Assembly: GCF_023698535.1 (NCBI RefSeq)
Contig: NZ_JALJCL010000011.1
Location: 101,387 to 165,386, forward strand
Source: Halorientalis regularis
GTDB taxonomy: Archaea > Halobacteriota > Halobacteria > Halobacteriales > Haloarculaceae
DNA length: 64,000 nt
Reading direction: 5' to 3'
Shown here one piece after another: positions 25,687 through 35,426 of the stretch; position 1 is the stretch's first letter, and each line of letters opens with the position of its first letter. The notes beneath the pieces were generated by a model. That model was not told the origin of the DNA and ran no database searches. It saw nothing but the letters and a program-made list of their open reading frames with translations. The position numbers and the translations under genes were made by a program.

Positions 25687-26938
25687 GTGAATCTGGTCAC
25701 GACACGCACCATTACAGCGGCACTCGCCAACGACCGTGAGGGCGTTGTGCGTGACCTTGATTCACTCGCTCGTGCCGGCAGTAAAATCTGGAACGTCGCT
25801 CGGTGGACTGCTGGCCGCATCTGGGACGAAACCGGTGAAATACCCGACGAAGGACCACTCAAGTCCTACATGAAAAACCAACCGTGCTGGAGAGATTTGA
25901 ACGCTCAATCAAGCCAGGCAATCGTCGAAGAATTGGCTGGCGCTTTCCAGTCCTGGTTCGAACAAGATAACTCAGATGCGAACCCACCGGGATACCGCAA
26001 ACACGGTGACGAACGACCACGCTCAACAATCACGTTCAAAGAAGACGGCTTCAAACTCGACACAAAGCACCAGCAAGTCCGCCTCTCGAAAGGCAAGAAC
26101 CTGAAAGATGGGTGGAGTGACTTCGTTCTCTGCGAATACGATACCGGCCCCGATGCAGACCTAACTGCCGTCGAAGACGTACAACAGGTCCGCATCGTCT
26201 GGACCGGCGACCACTGGGAACTGCATTTCGTCTGCAAAGTCGCCATCGATGCCGCCGACTCGTCGGGTGAAAAGACGGCTGGTGTTGACCTCGGTATCTG
26301 CAACACGGCGGCTGTCTCTGTTGGTGACGAGACGCTGTTATATCCAGGGAACGCCTTGAAGATGGACTCCCACTACTTCCGCCAAGAAGAATACGACACA
26401 GAAGGCGAAAACGGTCCAAGCACCCATGCTGAGTGGGCACGCCAGAAGAAATCCCGGCGGCAGACCCGCTACCTGCACGCACTCTCGAAAGACATCGTAG
26501 AGCAATGTGCAGACCGTGGCGTGGAGACGATAGCTGTCGGGCACCCGGAGGACATTCGTGCGGATGAAGACTGGGGTCGCCACGGGAACAAGCGTCTGCA
26601 CGACTGGGCGTTTGACACCGTGCTGAGTCACATCGAGTACAAGGCCGAAGAACGTGGTATCGAGGTAGAGCGAGTTGATGAGTACGAGTTGGCCACGTCA
26701 ATAACCTGGTGCGTGCGGGATGAAAGCCGATTCGAACCGTGTCGAGCGTGGCTTGTACGTGTGTGAGAACTGCGAACTGGTCGCGAACAGCGACCTGAAT
26801 GCGGCGGAGAATATGCGAGCGACGGTAACTCCGAGTCCCGCTCGGGATAGGAGTAACGGCTGTCTGGCCCAGCCTTCGGTGCGCCTGTTCGATACATCGA
26901 TGGGGAGAGTCGCCCCACAAGAACAGGTCTGCCCGTAG
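25687..26938 (+). pseudogene. tnpB: RNA-guided nuclease TnpB, one frameshift
   Basis: This is a haloarchaeal TnpB that would be ~418 aa. The start is a GTG (VNLVTTRTITAAL) right after a TATATATAG stretch. Visible parts are the OrfB N-terminal region (SKIWNVARWTAGRIWDE), NPPGYRKHGDERPRSTITF and RuvC-I GVDLGICNTAAV (Asp). RuvC-II is TIAVGHPEDIR, with Gly where most TnpBs have the catalytic Glu. A one-base deletion near 26714-26716 breaks the frame in the zinc finger; restoring it gives TWCVCG..., YVCENCELVANSDLNAAEN (RuvC-III Asp) and the end QEQVCP. The first zinc Cys is also Trp. Confidence 0.85.
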
Positions 26939-26978
26939 ACCGGCAAATATCCCAACGCTTGCGGTGCGGTTCGGGAAG

Positions 26979-27045
26979 CCTCGCCGTCGTCGGGCTACGC
27001 CCGACTGCTTGAGGGAGCTTCGCTCCCTCTCCGTTCACGGCGAGG
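26979..27045 (+). ncRNA. omega-RNA-like scaffold at the tnpB 3' end
   Basis: A 9-bp outer stem CCTCGCCGT/ACGGCGAGG (26979-26987 and 27037-27045) encloses two hairpins. GTCGGGC-tac-GCCCGAC lies at 26989-27005 and GAGGGAGC-ttc-GCTCCCTC at 27011-27029. The position just after tnpB and before the element's right end is where omega (reRNA) guides lie. In that reading the guide would begin at the flank, CCGCGCAGGTGTCGTGG. Expression and binding are inferred. Confidence 0.6.
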
Positions 27046-28041
27046 AGGAGGTCACCCGCGCAGGTGTCGTGGACGTAGACGTCCTCGGGAATCGGGTTCC
27101 CGACGTACTCGGGTTCGATGTCGGTTCCCAGTTCGTCGTTGAGCAGCTCGACGACGGTGTTGAACGAGTAGGCGTTGCCGGTGCCCAGATTGTAGATGCC
27201 GGTCAATTCGTGGTCGGCGGCCAGTTCGATGCCTCGGACGATGTCCTCGACGTGGGTGAAGTCGCGGGTTTGCTCACCGTCGCCGTAGAGCACCGGCGAC
27301 TCGCCATTGGCCATGTCGTCGGCGAACTGCGCAATGACGTTGGCGTACTCGCCCTTGTGTCGTTCCGCGCCGCCGTAGCCCTGATAGACCGAGAAAAAGC
27401 GCAGGCCGGCGACGTTCATGTCGTGGTAGTTGGCGAAGTACTCTCCGTAGCGCTCGCGGGCGAGCTTGGAGGCCTCGTAGCCGGTGTTTACCGTGACTGG
27501 TATCTCCTCGGGCGAGGGTTCGGTTCGACTGCCGTAGATCGAGGAATTCGAGGCTTAGACGGCCGTCTCACACCCGGCCTGGCGGGCCTGTTCGACGGTG
27601 TTGACGAACCCCTCGACGTTGACGCGAGCGCCCCGCTGTGGGTCGTCCTCGTGCATCTGGAGCGACGAGAGCGCGGCCAGGTGAAAGACTACGTCCACGT
27701 CGACGGGGAAATCGTCGTCGAGGACGCTCGCCTCGACGAACTCCACGCTGTCGTCCAGGTTCTCGGGCGTCCCGATGTAGCCGTCGTCCAGCGCGATCAC
27801 CTCGTTGTCGTCAGCGAGGTGATTCGCCAGGTTCGAGCCGATGAAACCCGCGCCTCCCGTCACGAGTACGCGCTTTTCCTGCATGTCTTCGCACTCAAAC
27901 ACGAAGCACAAGTATTCTCCGCTCCGATCGAATATCTGTCGCAGGATCAGATTGTGTTTCGAACCACTCGACCTCGAAGTGGTTGCGGAGATGACTTGCT
28001 TCGGTGGCTTTATTCCCTTGAGACTAAGGGTCTAACCCAAT

Positions 28042-29121
28042 ATGGACGACGTACGCGAGGTGACAGATTCCCTCCTCGCAGAGAAACCCGGACTCGAATC
28101 CGATCTCGAAGTGCTTCTTGAGGTCGACGACGACGGGCCCTGGACGTTCGACGAAATCCCGCTCGACTCGGGGACCTTCGGCGAAGTCGTCTCCCGCGGT
28201 CTCGTCGAGGAAGTTGACGACGGGTATCGGGTAGCGGATAGAGCGGCTGTCCGCGCTGCACTCGACGGTGAAGAAATCAAAACGGATTCCGCCGAGACGG
28301 ACAGTTCCATTGCGGTCTCGCTTCCTGATGTCGACTGGCGAGCGGTCCTCGCACTCGCAGGGGCGCTCGCGCTCGTCGCCGTCACTCGCGTGGTATTCAT
28401 GTGGGGCAGCGTCTTTCGGGGCGAGCATATGGTTCTCGCCGGAAACGACCCCTGGGGGTACCGGTACTACGTCGAGCAGATGCTCGCCGCGGATCTCTCG
28501 CCGCTCGCCTTCGGATCGCTCACTGAATTTCTCGGAACAGGCCTCGCACAGGATCACCTATACGTCGTCGTCGCCTGGTGGGCGGCCGAGCTTCTGGGCG
28601 GGACGCCCGCCGCCGGTCTCGCGCTCGCATGGCTTCCCGTCATATCGGCCCTACTTACGGCACTGCTCGTCTACCTCCTCGCCGCCAGACTGACCACTGA
28701 CCGGCGTATCGGGCTCGCGTCGGTCCTAATGCTTGCGCTGACGCCCGTCCACGCCAACCTGACCGCGCTCGGATTCGGCGACCACCACGCCTTCTACTAC
28801 CTTTGGCTCACCCTGACGGCGTATGCGCTGTTCGTGATCGCCACTGAGTACGAGAGTGCGGTCCTGATGCGCGGTGATGGCAGGCTCCCCAGTTCGCGGG
28901 CGACCTGGGCCGGCGCGGCGCTTCTCGGGATCGGAATCATTGCACAGTCGCTGGCCCGCTACTCTATCTCCCGTCGGCGACTACGCGATCCACCGCGCAA
29001 TCTCGGACGTTCGCACCGGGTTGTCCCCAGTGTTCGGTAATCTGCCGCTGATCGCCGGGATTGCCCTGACTACGTTCTTGCCTATGCTCGCCTCTACCAA
29101 GCGAAGGTGGTCTGTCACATG
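28042..29121 (+). pseudogene. AglB-like (STT3) protein, frameshifted and truncated
   Basis: This is a broken relative of the AglB-like gene at 48.3 kb. The first ~310 codons are intact. The N-terminal cytosolic winged-helix-like part (FDEIPLDSGTFGEVVSRGLVEEVDDGYRVADRAAV) is followed by the first membrane helix, GNDPWGYRYYVEQML (first catalytic Asp loop) and GFGDHHAFYYLWL. Near 28955-28970 the frame shifts; the true sequence goes on as PVGDYAIHRAISDVRTGLSP in another frame and stops matching near 29100. The C-terminal two-thirds is gone. It would have been an oligosaccharyltransferase-type protein. Confidence 0.82.
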
Positions 29122-29655
29122 AGCCTGTAGTTTCGCCCTTACGCTGTTCCCCCTTCTGCGTCGTCGGTTTCCTCCTGCTTGACGAACTCGGACACCGGCT
29201 AAACCAGCATATGAAAGCCGTTGTCGGCAAAACATTCGCAGATGGCATTGTGGGTCTCGTCTTGCGTGTTCATTCTTCCGGAGTCACTACCACGATATCA
29301 GGCTTTTTCGACTAGCTGGAGTGAATGGGCTAGAGTTAGCTTGCATAGATGGCTTTCAAGATCTAATTCGAGGAATATCGATTACTGCTACTCGGATAAA
29401 CGGACAGGATATCTAACCCGATATCCGTTCTACATCGCCTTGGGATCTACCCCACTGAAAAATTGAAACCTGGCAGCACAGGGTATGAGAAGACTTCTGT
29501 AGCACCCCTTCATTAACTTTGAATTCTTCCCTTCGGTTATGCTGACTTCCCGGTGACGAACGAGATGATATGGTCATTTTTGTTGGGTTGGCCGAATTCG
29601 GATTTATAGCCGTACAGTAAGTCCTGACGACATTTCTCCCGACCGATCCAGTGGT
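29122..29655. other. gap after the truncated AglB-like gene
   Basis: There is no convincing gene. A short minus-strand frame starting near 29271 (MNTQDETHNAICECFADNGF) stops after 24 codons, then continues with VSEFVKQEETDDAEGG, which may be a decayed small gene. The sequence becomes AT-rich toward 29655, in keeping with deletion or insertion scars. Confidence 0.35.
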
Positions 29656-31356
29656 TCAACCAGAGTAAGTTACGACAGCACCGTTATCGTATGTCCTGCT
29701 CATCTCCGCGTCCAACTGTCGTTCCGGATCCCATCGCAGTTCGAACTTGCCGTACTGTGTCCGCTGAACGGCCGCCTGTGTTCGATACGAGACGTACTCG
29801 TATGCCGATGTGGTCAGGTTCGCGTTCAATAGTTCGAGTTGCAACGGCTGATACGGCGTCGTAATCTTTCCCACCTGTCGGCCCCGACCAATATCTACGA
29901 TACGCGACGGAACGGTCTCCTTCGCGTAATAGAAATCAGTGTGAATGTCGCCCTCGGTGAACTCATGATTGAATTCTTTCGCTTCTACCTCACCACCGGT
30001 GAGATACATGCGAGGCCGGTCGGGGTGGTCGATCATGACCATCAGTGAAAATATCTGTGAGACGAGAAGCAGGCAGATAACCAATAACTTACTATATTTC
30101 CAGAACCCGTCCCGGTACCAGGGTGCAAACGACAGAGCGATCAGCACTCCGAAAACCGGACCGCTGTAACTAAAGATACGACCAGCAGGAACGATATCTG
30201 GTTTCAAGACACCGGCAATAGCGCCTATCGCGAGGATAACTGCAGCAGACATGATCAGTATTACCGTTTCGTTCAGCCGTGCCTCCCGCTGGAAGGGCCA
30301 GTTCGAGAGGTGATAGCCAAACCACGCCAGTCCGGCGATCAGAAGGAGGGCGAACCCGTGGAAACGCCAGAGACCGATATCGAGTAAGGGCGGAAGCGGC
30401 TCGACCGCTGCTGCTGGCGTGAGGTCTGATGCTTGTCCGATACCAGACGGAATCGCAAAGAGGGCAACAACTTTCCCGACCAACCGCTCAAAGTATCCGG
30501 TGAGGAAAGACCACTGGACGAACAACAGGATTCCCGAAAGGACTCCGGACCAGAGTACCGTCTGAGAGGAGTTCGAGAGAACGCCACCGTTCGACCCGAT
30601 ATCCCACCGATACAGAAAGCCGTACACCACCGCTCCCGAGCAGACGCTCAATACCATGAAAAGCGGGATTTTGTGGGAAAATGCCATCGTGACCAGCAGA
30701 ATCGAGGTGAGGACGACAAGTGCCCGATTGTTGCGGACGGAGACGCCTAGGCAAACCAGCACACCACACCACAGAGCAATCCCGAGGGACTGGTTGTGTA
30801 TCCAGAACCCCTCAACCACCCCAAATGTTTCGATGGTACTAACCAGAGCCGCGATAATGACTAAATTTCCAGACTCCATATTCGGAACGTGTCTAGCGAG
30901 CGTTACGGCAGTGAGAGGCAACAAGATACCAAGTACGAATGCATACACTAACAGCGACATCGGTCCGTCGAAACCTGCGAGGAGACCGAACTCTGCGGCG
31001 TATACGTTGAACAGCGAGATGTCCTGATAGAAGTATCGAACGATCATGTCTGTATGCCCTGTCTCGATCACGCGCTGGACGCTGATCGCCTTCCGATCGG
31101 GGTCCATGCCGATCATACTGGCCGGGAAAAGGAATGTGTAGAGGCGGAAGAAGACGCTCACGGAGACAATGCCTGCGACGAGGGAGGTAGAAGTCCGCCG
31201 GTCGCTGACGAGCGCCGTGAGAACAAGCACAACCGTTACGGCGGCGATACCGACGTATAAACCCGGGTACAGCGAAGAAGTGGCATGGGTGTAAAGTGCA
31301 GCAAAGCCCAGGACAAGTGCCGTTAGCGAGAGGCCGAATTTCGAGGACCGATCCAC
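29656..31356 (-). CDS. GT-C-like polytopic membrane protein
   Basis: The product is 566 aa with about 12 membrane helices and a soluble C-terminal ~110 residues. The loop after the second or third helix, FPASMIGMDPDRKAISVQRVIETGH, has the Asp-x-Asp-like arrangement in the first external loop that marks GT-C glycosyltransferases using lipid-linked sugars. IHNQSLGIALW and MAFSHKIPLFMVLS resemble ArnT/PMT-like helices. No precise family is recognised. It opens the glycan island on the minus strand and has no close same-strand neighbour. Confidence 0.65.
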   Translation of the reverse strand: MDRSSKFGLSLTALVLGFAALYTHATSSLYPGLYVGIAAVTVVLVLTALVSDRRTSTSLVAGIVSVSVFFRLYTFLFPASMIGMDPDRKAISVQRVIETGHTDMIVRYFYQDISLFNVYAAEFGLLAGFDGPMSLLVYAFVLGILLPLTAVTLARHVPNMESGNLVIIAALVSTIETFGVVEGFWIHNQSLGIALWCGVLVCLGVSVRNNRALVVLTSILLVTMAFSHKIPLFMVLSVCSGAVVYGFLYRWDIGSNGGVLSNSSQTVLWSGVLSGILLFVQWSFLTGYFERLVGKVVALFAIPSGIGQASDLTPAAAVEPLPPLLDIGLWRFHGFALLLIAGLAWFGYHLSNWPFQREARLNETVILIMSAAVILAIGAIAGVLKPDIVPAGRIFSYSGPVFGVLIALSFAPWYRDGFWKYSKLLVICLLLVSQIFSLMVMIDHPDRPRMYLTGGEVEAKEFNHEFTEGDIHTDFYYAKETVPSRIVDIGRGRQVGKITTPYQPLQLELLNANLTTSAYEYVSYRTQAAVQRTQYGKFELRWDPERQLDAEMSRTYDNGAVVTYSG

Positions 31357-31846
31357 AGGTGGGTAGCCGTTTGACTGTCCGGAATATATCTCTTTGGCTC
31401 TGGCGAACCGCTAAAATGCGGTGGATTTCATGTTGTGGAGGGTGTCATAGAACTGTTCTCATGGCTATCGACGGATTCAGCGTTACCGGCTCCAAGCCTG
31501 CTGTCTGCGGCTCCATAGAAACCACAGTCGCTACGTCGAATAACGCCAACTGAGCGAGAACAGTCACTATACGGGAATAAAATTCCTATCTTTGAACGAT
31601 TCTAAGCGTCGTGCACTTGGTGCACGCTCTTCTACGTCTGTTACTCTCTGAAAAGATAATGAATATGACTGTACCATGTGAAGGCTTCTATGACACGCTG
31701 TGTTGTGCGCTACGACTCCCAGATACAGACGAGAGTTGACCAACAATTTGCTACCCGAGAGCAACCGCTTTTTCTACCTGTACAGTCACAACGACGCTCG
31801 AAATAGGTGGTAAGACATATAATTGCGGGACGGATTCTACCGGTCG
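31357..31846. other. gap with IS-like repeat GAGGGTGTCAT
   Basis: No gene is visible. At 31438-31468 lies GAGGGTGTCATAGAACTGTT and a further CTCATGGCT. It matches the sequence at 20670 and resembles the stretch around the transposase start at 17.3 kb, so it is probably a solo insertion scar. A GTGCACTTGGTGCAC palindrome lies at about 31611-31625. A TATA-like ACATATAATT lies just before the deacetylase gene (31814-31823). Confidence 0.4.
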
Positions 31847-32791
31847 ATGGAAGACGATGGACAGGTTATTATCTCGCTGGACACCGAACTCGGCTGGGGA
31901 TTCCACGGGTACGATGAGGATCAGTCTCTCAGTGAGGACGGCCGGGCCGAACGGGAGAATATCCACCGTCTCCTCGACCTGTTCGACGAGTTCGAAGCAC
32001 CGGCAACCTGGGCCATCGTCGGACACCTCTTTCTGGAGTCGTGTGATGGGGATCACGCGAGTCTCGACAGACCCGAGTGGCCGCACACCGGTGATTGGTA
32101 TGCGCAAGATCCCGGGACAGACGTAGAATGTGACCCGCTCCGGTACGGGCCGGATATTATCACGGCGATCGAGACAGCCGCCCCCGACCACGAAATCGGG
32201 TCACATACGTTTTCACACGTCGTCTGTTCGGAACCGACGGTGACGCCGGACGTGTTACGTTCGGAGATAGAAGCGAGTCGTGAACTGGCTTGCGAGCGAG
32301 GGCATGACGTGTCGACGCTCGTGTATCCGCGGAACGAGGCAAGGTACCGGCCGGCGCTGTCCGAACAGGGAATAACGGCGTATAGGGGGAAGTCGCCGGC
32401 ACGAAAGGCAGTCGAGACGGACACGCTCGGAGGGGTTCGTCGATACCTCCGCTTCATGATGGGCTGCGAAGCACCGGTTGTCGTCCCGAGGCGGGACGAA
32501 TCGGGCGTCTGGGACGTCCCGGCCTCACAGCGACTTTCGTACAATCCCGGCAGTAGCAGTCTCAACGAACGGTTCTCGGAACATCCTCGTGTAACAATGG
32601 CGAAACGGGCTATCGAACGTGTGAGTCGAGACGGGGGTGTATACCACCTCTGGGATCATCCTCACGCGTTCACGCCGGAGATGTTCAGAGACTTGCGGCA
32701 GATATTGCAGGCCGCTAGGAAGCGGGAAGTCGATATCGTGACGATGCGCGAAGCGGTCGAACGCGTCGACCGAGAGGTGACCGATGACTGA
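31847..32791 (+). CDS. polysaccharide deacetylase-family protein (NodB-like)
   Basis: The product is a 314-aa soluble carbohydrate esterase-like protein. VIISLDTELGWG supplies the catalytic Asp near the N-terminus, and HEIGSHTFSHVVC the His-x3-His metal pair. TLVYPRNEARYRPALSEQG is motif 3 with Arg, and VYHLWDHPHAF the last His motif. Such enzymes remove acetyl groups from N-acetylated sugars. There is no signal peptide, so it acts in the cytoplasm. The start at 31847 (MEDDGQVIISLD) fits a TATA box about 25-30 nt upstream. The stop overlaps the next GT4 gene by 8 nt. Confidence 0.85.
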   Translation: MEDDGQVIISLDTELGWGFHGYDEDQSLSEDGRAERENIHRLLDLFDEFEAPATWAIVGHLFLESCDGDHASLDRPEWPHTGDWYAQDPGTDVECDPLRYGPDIITAIETAAPDHEIGSHTFSHVVCSEPTVTPDVLRSEIEASRELACERGHDVSTLVYPRNEARYRPALSEQGITAYRGKSPARKAVETDTLGGVRRYLRFMMGCEAPVVVPRRDESGVWDVPASQRLSYNPGSSSLNERFSEHPRVTMAKRAIERVSRDGGVYHLWDHPHAFTPEMFRDLRQILQAARKREVDIVTMREAVERVDREVTDD

Positions 32792-33845
32792 CCGACTAGC
32801 CTTCTTCGTCGGGTCCACGACACCGTTCAACGTCAGACTGGACGTTCAACACTACGTCTGGATGCTCCGAGAGCGATTCGATATCGACCTCGTGGCGACC
32901 GACTTCTCGGGGTTCAGTTCGGCAGTGCTGGCCGACGTGGCTCAGCACGGTGCCACTCACGCATCGAACCGGCCCGGTGAGTATCGTGCAGTTCGTGAGT
33001 ATCTCGACGCGCACGACCCCGCGGCTCTCGTCCACGTCACACGTTCGGCGCTTCCGCCGTCAGTCGTGGCCGGTGCCGCGAAAAGCAACGGCGTGCCTGT
33101 CGTGTATCGGTACGGGTCAGACGAACTCTACACCTATCGTGTGGCGAGCGGGTGGCGAAAGGCCGGCTACTTCTTCCGGAATAACGTCCTCGGTCGTGCT
33201 ATGCTCCGTCTCTCGGACGTACAGATGGTCTTCGGGCCGACGGCGAAACGCAGGCTCACGAGCCGTGGTTGTGAGCCCGACAACGTCGTCGAATTACCCC
33301 CGCCGTTCGACCCTGGCCGGCTGACCATGGATGGGGACAGTTCAGCCCACACAGTGGCCCCACGCGACAGAGATCTCGTCCTGTTCGTCGGTCGCCGGAT
33401 CCGGTACAAGGGGTTCGACTACCTCGTCGAACGGATTCCAGAGCTCATCGAGTCGCGTCCGTCACTGCATTTCGCGTTCGTCGGCGGCGGGGACAGAGAC
33501 CCGGAACTGCCGCCGCCGGCCGACGACCACGTCACCGTCGTCGGCGAGGTGGAGCCCGAGTTCATGGGCGCGTACTTCGACGCCGCGGACCTGCTTGTCC
33601 ACCCCACACTCACAGAGGCGTTCGGGCGAGTCATCGTCGAGGCCCAGCTCGCTGGAACCCGAACGCTCGCACGAGATGTCGGCGACGTCGCAGTCGCCAC
33701 CGAAAACACGTTCGAGACGGATCAGGAGTTCGTCGATTCGGTCGTCTCGTTCGAAGACCTCTCGCTCGAAGACGGGACGCGATTCGATCGAGCGAAACTC
33801 AAGCCAGAGTACGTTTCGTTCTTCGAGCGGCTCACAGCGCGGTGA
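32784..33845 (+). CDS. GT4-family glycosyltransferase
   Basis: The product is a 353-aa GT-B fold retaining glycosyltransferase that transfers sugars from nucleotide donors to a growing glycan, probably on dolichol-phosphate at the inner membrane face. The donor half has RDLVLFVGRRIRYKGFDYL, then LHFAFVGGGDRD and LLVHPTLTEAFGRVIVEAQLAGT, the E-x7-E region. The N-terminal half lacks the usual Gly-rich loop but has FFVGSTTPFNVRLDVQH. It is coupled to the deacetylase upstream and 40 nt before an AP-superfamily gene on the same strand, so these three probably form one operon. Confidence 0.85.
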   Translation: MTDRLAFFVGSTTPFNVRLDVQHYVWMLRERFDIDLVATDFSGFSSAVLADVAQHGATHASNRPGEYRAVREYLDAHDPAALVHVTRSALPPSVVAGAAKSNGVPVVYRYGSDELYTYRVASGWRKAGYFFRNNVLGRAMLRLSDVQMVFGPTAKRRLTSRGCEPDNVVELPPPFDPGRLTMDGDSSAHTVAPRDRDLVLFVGRRIRYKGFDYLVERIPELIESRPSLHFAFVGGGDRDPELPPPADDHVTVVGEVEPEFMGAYFDAADLLVHPTLTEAFGRVIVEAQLAGTRTLARDVGDVAVATENTFETDQEFVDSVVSFEDLSLEDGTRFDRAKLKPEYVSFFERLTAR

Positions 33846-33885
33846 GACGAACGTTTAATATCCCGCTCCGCCGCACTCTTGAGAC

Positions 33886-35421
33886 ATGCACACCCCGAAG
33901 ACGGTCGTCTTCGGCCTTGATGGTGCCCACTTCGAGCTCATCACGCCGTGGGTCGAGTCCGGTGAGTTGCCGAACGTGCGGAGAGTCCTTTCGGAAGGCA
34001 TCTCTGGGGATCTGGAGTCCGTCCTCCCGCCGGTAACCTCCCCAAACTGGAAGGCCTACGCTACGGGGAAGAATCCCGGGAAACTTGGGATCTTCTGGTG
34101 GGAGAACATCGATACGGACGAACAGCGCGTGAGCTATCCATCGCACCGAAAGCATATACACGAGGCCTACTGGGATCACATCGGGAGAAAGGAATCAGCC
34201 GGTGTTCTGGGCGTTCCGACCACGCACCCGGCGAGCCCGGTGAATGGCTTCCTGGTCTCGGGAGCACCCGACGGCGAAAACAGAAACTACGCCTATCCGC
34301 CATCCGTCGAGGCGGAGCTGAACGAGCAGTTCGACTATCGTGTGACGAAACGTCACCAGCTCAAAGACCAGCGCGATGCCGCGGTCGAAGAGATCTTGGC
34401 ACTGATCGACCAGCGATTTGAGGCCGCGAAACACCTCTGTCAGGAGTTCGAGCCCGCGTTTCTGCAGGTCACGACGTTCTACATCAACTCCTTACACCAC
34501 TATCTCTGGGACGACGATGCGACGCTAGAGGCGTGGCGGATTGTTGACCAGCATCTCGGGGACTACCTGGACAACGAGACGAATATCGTTCTGATGTCCG
34601 ACCACGGATCGACAGAGATAGAGACCGTCTTCAACATCAATACGTGGCTGGCCGAACAGGGATATCTCGAACTCGACAACCAACTCTCGCGGGGGCTGTT
34701 GTCACTGGGAATAAACCGTGATCGGATCGGCAAGGTCGCGGGAACCCTGAACTTACGAAACTTCGCCGCGGAGCACACTCCTCAGTGGGTACTCGACCAC
34801 TTACCCGCCAGTGATGGCACAGTCAACCGCGAAAGCAAGATGCGCAACGTCCACTGGGATGAGTCGGTCGCTCTCGCCAGTGGCCAGGGTCCGGTGTATC
34901 TCCTTCTGAATCGGGACGATGAGCGATACAACCGGCTCCGTGACGAGATACGAACACAGCTCGAGTCGTTAACTGACACTCGAGGACGGTCCGTGGTGGA
35001 GACGGTCCACGACCGCGAAGACGTGTATCACGGCCAGTATCTCGACGAAGCGCCGGATCTGATAATCGAGCAGGCAGATGGAGTCCACATTTCCGGCGCT
35101 GTCGGCCACGAGGAAATCTTCACCACGACCGATGCGACCGGATGGCAGGCGGAAAACAAACTCCACGGCCTGTTTGCGGCGCACGGCCCGTCTTTCACGA
35201 CCGGGCAGGTCGCCGACCTCTCGATTCTTGACCTCGCACCGACGTTGCTTCACCTCCACGGACTCCCGGTCCCGTCAGACATGGACGGCGAAGTCCGGAT
35301 CGATGTCTTCGACGGAGAGTCGGCGGCCAGTCAGCGGACCGTCGAGCGACGAACGATGGACAGGCAGTCTGCAGAACTCGGCCGGATCCGTGATGTAGCC
35401 CAGTCGCTGGATGGGTTTTGA
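33886..35421 (+). CDS. alkaline-phosphatase-superfamily phosphodiesterase/transferase-like protein
   Basis: The product is a 511-aa protein of the AP superfamily (nucleotide pyrophosphatase-like). VVFGLDGAHFELITPW gives the first metal Asp. LPPVTSPNWKAYATGKNPGKLG holds the Thr nucleophile region, and IVLMSDHGSTEIE gives the Asp-His pair. A third His site is likely near VHISGAVGHEE. There is no signal peptide or membrane helix. It is closely related to the protein at 38.0 kb (same PNWK-x-Y-x2-GKNPGKLG and WWE-x-I blocks). Its place between glycosyltransferases suggests it modifies or cleaves glycan phosphodiesters. Convergent with the next gene, 5 nt apart. Confidence 0.85.
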   Translation: MHTPKTVVFGLDGAHFELITPWVESGELPNVRRVLSEGISGDLESVLPPVTSPNWKAYATGKNPGKLGIFWWENIDTDEQRVSYPSHRKHIHEAYWDHIGRKESAGVLGVPTTHPASPVNGFLVSGAPDGENRNYAYPPSVEAELNEQFDYRVTKRHQLKDQRDAAVEEILALIDQRFEAAKHLCQEFEPAFLQVTTFYINSLHHYLWDDDATLEAWRIVDQHLGDYLDNETNIVLMSDHGSTEIETVFNINTWLAEQGYLELDNQLSRGLLSLGINRDRIGKVAGTLNLRNFAAEHTPQWVLDHLPASDGTVNRESKMRNVHWDESVALASGQGPVYLLLNRDDERYNRLRDEIRTQLESLTDTRGRSVVETVHDREDVYHGQYLDEAPDLIIEQADGVHISGAVGHEEIFTTTDATGWQAENKLHGLFAAHGPSFTTGQVADLSILDLAPTLLHLHGLPVPSDMDGEVRIDVFDGESAASQRTVERRTMDRQSAELGRIRDVAQSLDGF

Positions 35422-35426
35422 GGCGG

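Larger units (their letters stand above)
25506..27055 (+). mobile_element. IS1341-like tnpB element inserted in the epimerase gene
   Basis: The epimerase reading frame defines the insertion: YVHDTCA on the right flank and DSSKINAATG on the left. Directly before the left end is TTGAT (25501-25505), the same pentamer that ISDra2-type elements need as target/TAM. The left end has a TTCCGAC-gt-GTCGGAA hairpin. The right end has a two-hairpin fold and the tail GAGGAGGTCA. No tnpA transposase is present, so it could only move with help. Ends are accurate to a few bases, since no duplication is made by this family. Confidence 0.7.
25384..27884 (-). pseudogene. NAD-dependent sugar-nucleotide epimerase, split by tnpB element
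   Basis: The gene for an extended-SDR epimerase (UDP-glucose 4-epimerase-like) is broken. The N-terminal part (27884 down) has the NAD motif VLVTGGAGFIGSNLA and HLAALSSLQMH. It is interrupted by an in-frame TAA at about 27555-27557, where VYAS is expected. The same frame then continues with SNSSIYGSRTEPSPEE, the YEASK catalytic region and FFSVYQGYGG down to YVHDTCA near 27056. The tnpB element follows. The C-terminal end (DSSKINAATGWEPEISFEEG, stop at 25384) lies on the far side. It probably once served the surface-glycan island. Confidence 0.85.
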
